A model generated the notes under the pieces. That model searched no databases. It was given only the letters and a program-made list of their open reading frames with translations, and had not been told where the DNA came from. A stretch of 64,000 nucleotides of DNA from Bryobacterales bacterium (lineage in GTDB: Bacteria; Acidobacteriota; Terriglobia; Bryobacterales; Bryobacteraceae): NCBI GenBank assembly GCA_016713735.1, contig JADJOP010000022.1, forward strand, positions 31,381 to 95,380, in the 5' to 3' direction. This document shows, one piece after another, positions 59,291 to 64,000 of this stretch; the stretch's first letter is position 1; every line of letters begins with the position of its first letter. The position numbers were made by a program, and so were the translations under genes.

Positions 59291-60439
59291 ATGCACCAGC
59301 TCTTTTCCAAGGAAGTCGAACAGGACTTCCTCCGCCGCGGCTTCAGCCGCCGTAACTTTGGCCGCCTCGCCTCCCTCCTCGCCGGCGGCGCCGGCCTCTC
59401 TTTCTACAATGAGCCCGCCCTCGCGCAGCTCTCCAACATCGGCGCTCTCCCCGCCGACGCTGTCAAAATCAACGCCAACGAAAACCCCGTCGGCCCCTGC
59501 CCCGAAGCCCTCGAAGCCATCGCCCGCGTCTCCAAAAACGGCGGCCGCTACCAGTACGAGGAAACCTTCACCTTCGCCCGCACCCTCGCCGAACTGGAAG
59601 GCCTCAAGCCCAACTACGTCCTCCCTTTCCCCGGCTCCTCTGACCCCCTCCACCGCATGATGCTCGCCTTCACCTCGCCCACCAAGTCGCTCGTCATGGG
59701 CGACCCCGGTTACGAAGCCGGCGAACGCGCCGCCCGCTTCATCGGCGCCAAAGTCCACAAAGTCCCGCTCACCAAAACCTTCTCCCACGACGTCAAAGCC
59801 ATGGCCGCCGCCGACCCCAACGCCGGCGTCATCTACGTCTGCAACCCCAACAACCCCTCCGGCACCATCACCCCGCGCGCCGAGATCGAATGGCTGCTGG
59901 CCAATAAGCCCGCCGGCTCCATCCTCCTCCTCGATGAAGCCTACATCCACTTCTCCGACGAAGCCTACGGCTCCGACCTCGTCGCCAAGGACAAAGACGT
60001 CGTCATCCTCCGCACCTTCTCCAAGCTCTACGGCATGGCCGGTCTCCGCGCCGGAGCGGCCATCGGCCGCCCTGACCTCATCGAGAAAATCCGCTCCTAC
60101 GGCGCCGGGGCCCTCCCCGTCACCGGCATGGTCGCCGGCACCGCCAGCCTCACCTGCAAGGATCTCGTCAAAACCCGCCGCGCCGAGATGAAGAAGCTCC
60201 GCGAAGAACAATTCGCCTTCTGCGACAAGCACAAGATCAAATACATCCCCTCGGTCTCCAACAAGTGGATGATCGACGTCGGCATCCCCGCCCGCGAACT
60301 CAATCAGAAAATGGCCGCCGAAAAGGTCTACATCGGCCGCTCCTGGCCCGCCTGGCCCACCTACGCCCGCATCACCGTCGGCACCCCCGACGAAATGGCC
60401 AAGTTCCAAAAGGCCCTCCTCAAGGTCCTCGGAGCCTAG
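59291..60439 (+). CDS. Tat-signal-bearing aminotransferase of the HisC-like fold I family
   Basis: The 382-residue product has an N-terminal twin-arginine signal (GFSRRNFGRLASLLAGGAGL) ahead of a complete fold-type I aminotransferase. INANENPVGPCPEALEAIAR is the substrate arm, YVCNPNNPSGTITPRAEIEW and ILLLDEAYIHFSDEAYG hold the cofactor aspartate, and RTFSKLYGMAGLRAGAAIG has PLP-binding Lys245. HisC-like enzymes normally work in the cytoplasm on histidinol phosphate or aromatic amino acids. Export after PLP loading is implied by the signal, which is unusual. CAGGAG nine bases ahead supports the ATG at 59291. The sulfate-permease-family gene follows 39 bases downstream. Confidence 0.85.
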   Translation: MHQLFSKEVEQDFLRRGFSRRNFGRLASLLAGGAGLSFYNEPALAQLSNIGALPADAVKINANENPVGPCPEALEAIARVSKNGGRYQYEETFTFARTLAELEGLKPNYVLPFPGSSDPLHRMMLAFTSPTKSLVMGDPGYEAGERAARFIGAKVHKVPLTKTFSHDVKAMAAADPNAGVIYVCNPNNPSGTITPRAEIEWLLANKPAGSILLLDEAYIHFSDEAYGSDLVAKDKDVVILRTFSKLYGMAGLRAGAAIGRPDLIEKIRSYGAGALPVTGMVAGTASLTCKDLVKTRRAEMKKLREEQFAFCDKHKIKYIPSVSNKWMIDVGIPARELNQKMAAEKVYIGRSWPAWPTYARITVGTPDEMAKFQKALLKVLGA

Positions 60440-60478
60440 GAGCCACACCTCACACACAACCACCAAGCGAACCACCAT

Positions 60479-61807
60479 ATGACGGGAACCGCCAGACGCC
60501 TGGAATCGGGCCTGCGGGGCCGCCTCCCCCGCTATGGCTGGCGGCAACTGGGCGGCGATTTGGCCGGGGGGTCCATCGCCGCTCTCATCGCACTCCCCTA
60601 CGGACTCGCCCTCGCCACCCTCATCGGCCTCCCCCCGGCCTTCGGCATCTTCACCAGCGTCCTCACCGGACCCCTCACCGCCCTCCTCGGCTCCAACGGC
60701 GTCCTCATCGGCGGCACCGCCAGCGTCACCGTGCCCTTCCTCTCCGCCGCCGTCGCCGAACAAGGTGTCGGCGGAGCCGCCAAGGTCACCATCCTCGCCG
60801 CCATCTTCCTCATGGTCTTCTCCATGCTCCGCCTCGGCCGCTACGTCTCGATGATCCCCCTCACCGTCGTCTCCGGCTTCAGCTGCGGCATCGGCATGAT
60901 GATGGTCATCACCCAGTTGAAAACCATCCTCGGCCTCCCCAAGCCACCCGGCGAAGCCTGGTCCAACTCCATGCTCGCCCAGCTCGGCCAGGTCTTCTCC
61001 CAACTCTCCTTCTTCCAGCGCGAGACCTTCTTCCTCGGCCTCATCGTCGTCCTCGTCGCCTTCCTCGCCGCCCGCCGTTGGGACCGCATCCCCGCCCCCC
61101 TCCTCGGCGTCATCGCCGCCTGCCTCATCTCGGCCTCCCTCGGCTGGCACACCGGCAAAGTCGGCAGCGTCACCTTCGAAGTCCCCCCGCTCGCAGCGTT
61201 CAGTTGGAAGCCCAGCGAAGCCGCCACCGTCCTCCCCGCCGCCCTCGGCCTCGCCGCCGTCTCCGCCGCCAACCTCCTCATCACCTCCCGCGTCGTCTAC
61301 CACTTCGCCGGCTCCCACCGCGCCTTCAAAAAGGCCGAGGCTGACCGCGAACTCGGCGCCTACGGCATCGCCAACCTGGTCGCCGGCCTCTTCGGCGCGC
61401 CCATGAGCGTCGGCATCCCCGCCCGCTCGCTCGCCAACGTCAAATGCGGCGGCACCACCCGCGCCTCCAACATCTTCCACGCCCTCATCCTCGCCTTCAT
61501 CCTCTGGGCCGGCAGCGATCTCATCGCCGTCATCCCCACCGCCGCCCTCGCCGGCGTCACCGCCTACGTCGGTCTCTGCCTCCTCGAGTGGTCCACCTGG
61601 CGCCGCCTCCCCCGCATGCGCAAACTCGACGCCTCCGCCTTCCTCGCCACCGCGCTGGCCACCCAAATGGTCAACGCCGTCGCCGCCGTCCTCCTCGGCT
61701 GCTCCTTCTACTTCCTCGCCTGGCTCCGCCACAAACTCAACGAACCCGCCCCCGCCAACTCCCTCACCCCGCAGACATCACCCTCCCAATCCAGCCGCAC
61801 GAATTGA
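60479..61807 (+). CDS. SulP family anion transporter lacking a STAS domain
   Basis: The 442-residue product has the SulP opening WRQLGGDLAGGSIAALIALP and YGLALATLIGLPPAFGIFTS, followed by about ten to twelve membrane helices (VSMIPLTVVSGFSCGIGMMM, FLGLIVVLVAFLAARRWDRI, SNIFHALILAFILWAGSDLI). The C-terminus stops in a short Pro/Ser tail after FYFLAWLRHKLN. The STAS domain that follows the membrane part in classic SulP is absent. SulP proteins move sulfate, bicarbonate or dicarboxylates; the substrate here is unknown. It lies 39 bases after the aminotransferase gene and probably shares its transcript. A sulfatase gene is 13 kb upstream. Confidence 0.88.
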   Translation: MTGTARRLESGLRGRLPRYGWRQLGGDLAGGSIAALIALPYGLALATLIGLPPAFGIFTSVLTGPLTALLGSNGVLIGGTASVTVPFLSAAVAEQGVGGAAKVTILAAIFLMVFSMLRLGRYVSMIPLTVVSGFSCGIGMMMVITQLKTILGLPKPPGEAWSNSMLAQLGQVFSQLSFFQRETFFLGLIVVLVAFLAARRWDRIPAPLLGVIAACLISASLGWHTGKVGSVTFEVPPLAAFSWKPSEAATVLPAALGLAAVSAANLLITSRVVYHFAGSHRAFKKAEADRELGAYGIANLVAGLFGAPMSVGIPARSLANVKCGGTTRASNIFHALILAFILWAGSDLIAVIPTAALAGVTAYVGLCLLEWSTWRRLPRMRKLDASAFLATALATQMVNAVAAVLLGCSFYFLAWLRHKLNEPAPANSLTPQTSPSQSSRTN

Positions 61808-61989
61808 ACGCACCCGCTCCCCAATTCATGCTCATCCCGCCCCCCATTTGCCGCTTCCCCCCCACCGCTTCCCAATCACCAGCCACCTGTTTCCCCCCAC
61901 ACGCCGCCCCGTCTGCTCCCTCTTGTTTTCAATCACTGTGAGCGCTTGCGTCTCCCCTCTCTTTCCTTTCCCTAAATCGCACTATTGGC

Positions 61990-61997
61990 GCTAGAAT
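61990..61997 (+). promoter_or_regulatory. Extended -10 GCTAGAAT upstream of the Rrf2 gene
   Basis: GCTAGAAT lies only six bases before the ATG at 62004, so the Rrf2 transcript would be leaderless or almost so. The rest of the 196-base gap after the transporter gene has no gene. Confidence 0.5.
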
Positions 61998-62003
61998 GAA
62001 TCC

Positions 62004-62519
62004 ATGAAGCTGAGTGCCCAGGAAGAATATGGCCTCCGCTGCCTTCTCCACCTTGCGAAACGGGGCGATCGCGCCTCCCTCACAATCCCCGAGATCAGCG
62101 CCGCCGAAGGACTCTCCATTCCCAACGTAGCCAAACTGATGCGCCTCATGCGCATGGGTAAGCTCGTTCAAAGCGTCCGCGGACAAGCTGGCGGGTACAC
62201 GCTTGCGCGCCCGGCAGGCGAGATCAAGGTCACCGAAGTCATGGAGGTCCTCGGCGGCCGCTTCTTCGGTCCCCAGTTCTGTGGCCGCCACTCCGGCCGC
62301 CAGGACGTCTGCTGCCACCACACCGATTGCTCCCTCCGCGCCCTCTGGAACTCCATCCAGTTCGTGCTTCAATCCGTCCTGGGCCGCACCACGCTCTCTG
62401 ACCTCCTCATGAGCGAGGACGACGTCGCCACTCTTGTCTCCGAGCGCACCAGCAACATCCTGCCGCTGCTCGAACAATCCCGCCGCGCCGCCCAGGCCAT
62501 GGAAATCCATCACCCGTAG
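62004..62519 (+). CDS. Rrf2/IscR-family transcriptional regulator with cysteines
   Basis: The 171-residue product has the Rrf2 winged helix (KLSAQEEYGLRCLLHLAKRG, LTIPEISAAEGLSIPNVAKL, VRGQAGGYTLARPAGEIKVT). A cysteine loop follows with Cys93, Cys103, Cys104 and Cys109 in FCGRHSGRQDVCCHHTDCSL, where IscR and similar proteins bind a [2Fe-2S] cluster. The spacing of the first two cysteines is wider than in IscR. It could sense iron-sulfur status or nitric oxide, like IscR or NsrR. No iron-sulfur assembly genes follow; the next gene is a SYLF protein. The leaderless-style promoter suggests a simple transcript. Confidence 0.85.
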   Translation: MKLSAQEEYGLRCLLHLAKRGDRASLTIPEISAAEGLSIPNVAKLMRLMRMGKLVQSVRGQAGGYTLARPAGEIKVTEVMEVLGGRFFGPQFCGRHSGRQDVCCHHTDCSLRALWNSIQFVLQSVLGRTTLSDLLMSEDDVATLVSERTSNILPLLEQSRRAAQAMEIHHP

Positions 62520-62636
62520 CCGCGCCGCCCCCAAACTCTACCACCGCGTACATTCTTCCCGCCCCGCGGCGAAAAATCTTCCTGTCTCTCCCCATCCCTG
62601 CTCGCCACGCGCCTGAAAACAAAGCCCCGCGCCACT

Positions 62637-62653
62637 TTGGCACACTGACTGCA
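62637..62653 (+). promoter_or_regulatory. Candidate sigma-54 promoter upstream of the SYLF-BON gene
   Basis: TTGGCACACTGACTGCA has GG at -24 and GC at -12 with exactly ten bases between, matching the sigma-54 rule, and TGGCAC is perfect. It lies 74 bases before the ATG at 62728. No activator binding site was identified. Confidence 0.45.
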
Positions 62654-62727
62654 CCTCCACTCCCATAGCGCCTCACCAGACACCTGAGGCCGCAACAAAA
62701 CAAACACAAGCAAAGGAGCTAAACCTC

Positions 62728-63939
62728 ATGCGCTACTCGTGTGCCCTTACCCTCATCCTCGCCACCGGCATCGCTTCCGCCAAACACGATGTCGTCGAGC
62801 GCGTCCAGTCTTCCAAAACCGTCTTCGAGGAGATCATGGCCTCCTCTGACAAATCCATCCCCCGCGACCTCCTCGAAAAGGCCCACTGCCTCGTCATCGT
62901 CCCCTCGCTCAAACGCGGCGGCTTCATCGTCGGCGCCCAATACGGCGTCGGCGTCGCCACCTGCCGCCAGGCCGATGGCGCCGGCTGGACCGGCCCCTCC
63001 ACCATCCGCATGGAAGGCGGCAGCCTCGGCCTCCAAATCGGAGGCGGGGAAACCGACGTCGTCATGATGATCATGAATGCTGCCGGCGCAGCCAAACTCA
63101 TGAAGAGCGAATTCACCCTCGGCGGCGAAGGCGCCGTCATGGCCGGACCCGTCGGCCGCGCCGCCACCGCCGAAACCGACGCCTACATGCGCGCCGAAAT
63201 CCTCTCCTACTCCCGCTCCCGAGGCATCTTCGCCGGCGTCGCCATCAAAGGCTCCACCCTCCGTTCGGACGACGGCGACAACAAGGCCCTCTACGGCCGC
63301 GCCGTCACACACGAACAAGTCCTCAAAGGCCAGGTAAAGACCCCCGCCGCCGCCGCGCCCCTGCTCGCCGCCATCTCCAAATACTCCATTCGCGAAAAGC
63401 GCAGCAGCGCCGGGCCCCGCTCCACTGAGCCCGCTCTCCCCATCGTCCACGCCTCCTATAGCGCCGCCCGCGTCGAATCCCAGCGCGCCTACGCCCGCCT
63501 CGCCCGCGAGGTGCGCCACGAGCTCGTCACGCTGCCCTTCTATGGCGTCTTCGACAACTTCCTCTACCGCATCGAAGGCTCCACCGTCGTCCTCCTGGGC
63601 CAGGTCTCGCGCATCTCCCTCAAGCAGGATGCCGAACGCGCCGTCTCCCAAATCGAAGGCGTCGAACGCATCGTCAACCAGATCGAGATCCTCCCCACCT
63701 CGCCCAACGACGACAACATCCGCCTCGCCGCGTTTCGTTCCATCTACGGCCACACCGCGCTCAACCGCTACGCCCTCCGCGCCGTGCCCCCCATCCACAT
63801 CATCGTCAAACACGGCAACGTCACCCTCGAAGGCGTCGTTGCCACCCAGGCCGACAAAGACATCGCCGCCCTCCAGGCCAACTCCGTCGCCGGCGTCTTC
63901 AGCGTGAAGAACAACCTCCGCGTCGAATCGGAAACCTAA
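62728..63939 (+). CDS. Exported SYLF (Ysc84) lipid-binding protein with C-terminal BON domains
   Basis: The 403-residue product has a signal peptide (RYSCALTLILATGIASA). A SYLF domain, about residues 20-210, includes IPRDLLEKAHCLVIVPSLKR, GGFIVGAQYGVGVATCRQAD, GGGETDVVMMIMNAAGAAKL and AEILSYSRSRGIFAGVAIKG. The C-terminal half, about residues 250-400, has two BON-type units (DNFLYRIEGSTVVLLGQVSR and PPIHIIVKHGNVTLEGVVAT). SYLF binds phospholipid and BON domains associate with membranes, so an envelope-maintenance role is inferred. AAAGGAG about ten bases upstream supports the ATG. The gene is preceded by a possible sigma-54 promoter. Confidence 0.9.
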   Translation: MRYSCALTLILATGIASAKHDVVERVQSSKTVFEEIMASSDKSIPRDLLEKAHCLVIVPSLKRGGFIVGAQYGVGVATCRQADGAGWTGPSTIRMEGGSLGLQIGGGETDVVMMIMNAAGAAKLMKSEFTLGGEGAVMAGPVGRAATAETDAYMRAEILSYSRSRGIFAGVAIKGSTLRSDDGDNKALYGRAVTHEQVLKGQVKTPAAAAPLLAAISKYSIREKRSSAGPRSTEPALPIVHASYSAARVESQRAYARLAREVRHELVTLPFYGVFDNFLYRIEGSTVVLLGQVSRISLKQDAERAVSQIEGVERIVNQIEILPTSPNDDNIRLAAFRSIYGHTALNRYALRAVPPIHIIVKHGNVTLEGVVATQADKDIAALQANSVAGVFSVKNNLRVESET

Positions 63940-64000
63940 CCGAACCGCGCACCCCTGCCCATCACGGCGCACCGCCGGCTCGCCCCGGCCCATCACCGCG

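Noticed and set aside
58790..61732. Open frame of about 980 codons opposite the aminotransferase and transporter genes
   Set aside because: It crosses three real plus-strand genes and has Gly/Asp/Glu-rich composition without any fold pattern.
1..64000. CRISPR arrays, tRNA and rRNA genes, replication origin
   Set aside because: No regular repeat-spacer pattern, no cloverleaf or rRNA signature, and no skew switch or DnaA-box cluster was noticed on reading. A dedicated tRNA scan was not possible.

Overview
This 64 kb window is high-GC chromosomal DNA that looks like an acidobacterium of the Solibacter/Bryobacter type. This is inferred from gene content: two paired PSD1-type (DUF1549/DUF1553) and DUF1501 genes, two very long Oar-like TonB-dependent receptors with an N-terminal carboxypeptidase-regulatory domain, Tat-exported Gfo/Idh/MocA oxidoreductases, a PEP-CTERM protein, and a gram-negative envelope set (fabZ-lpxA-lpxI, BamA, Skp). 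The plus strand is C-rich almost throughout: plus-strand genes use C-ending codons (GCC, CTC, GTC), while minus-strand genes use G-ending codons (GCG, CTG, GTG). No switch of this skew is visible, so I see no origin or terminus. The minus strand is probably the leading strand. No rRNA, tRNA, CRISPR array or intact transposase was found.

Layout. 1-8.2 kb: lipid A and envelope biogenesis (lpxI remnant, lpxA, fabZ, an M20 peptidase, an orphan ketosynthase, bamA, skp). 8.3-14.4 kb: small exported proteins, then toxin-antitoxin-like genes (higB with a frameshifted higA, a RAMA-like/DUF4258-like pair, a decayed hicBA) around a CorA-like transporter. 14.4-23.2 kb: a PSD1-DUF1501-tenA-unknown operon, divergent from a Gfo/Idh/MocA gene and a membrane-bound spermidine-synthase-like gene. 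23.3-31 kb: a histidine kinase, a PEP-CTERM protein and a TPR/beta-barrel plus glycoside-hydrolase-like pair that resembles PgaA/PgaB, then queC and a secreted HExxH protein. 31-37.6 kb: alpha-glucan phosphorylase, a Cys-rich protein, an AhpD-like protein, a CpaE/TadZ-like ATPase and TrpB2. 37.7-42.2 kb: the second PSD1-DUF1501 pair and rluE. 42.3-48 kb: a DUF1080 protein, an aldo/keto reductase, two BsuPI-domain paralogues separated by a 236-bp element with terminal inverted repeats, and a sulfatase. 48-64 kb: two Oar-like receptors, oxidoreductase and isomerase-like genes, a Tat-exported aminotransferase, a SulP transporter, an Rrf2 regulator and a SYLF-BON protein.

The repeated theme is the cell envelope and handling of external polymers or sugars (receptors, sulfatase, exported oxidoreductases, DUF1080, polysaccharide export pair), with glycogen metabolism and scattered housekeeping genes. 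Recurrent DNA signals include an extended -10 motif GCTAnnnT ahead of many genes, a four-copy short palindromic repeat whose arms covary, and overlapping divergent promoters.

Caution. At least seven single-base or small frameshifts break otherwise conserved genes (lpxI, higA, hicB, the first PSD1 gene twice, the second DUF1501 gene and probably the start of the DUF1080 gene). Several fall in runs of G or C, so consensus error in the assembly is a serious alternative to real gene decay.
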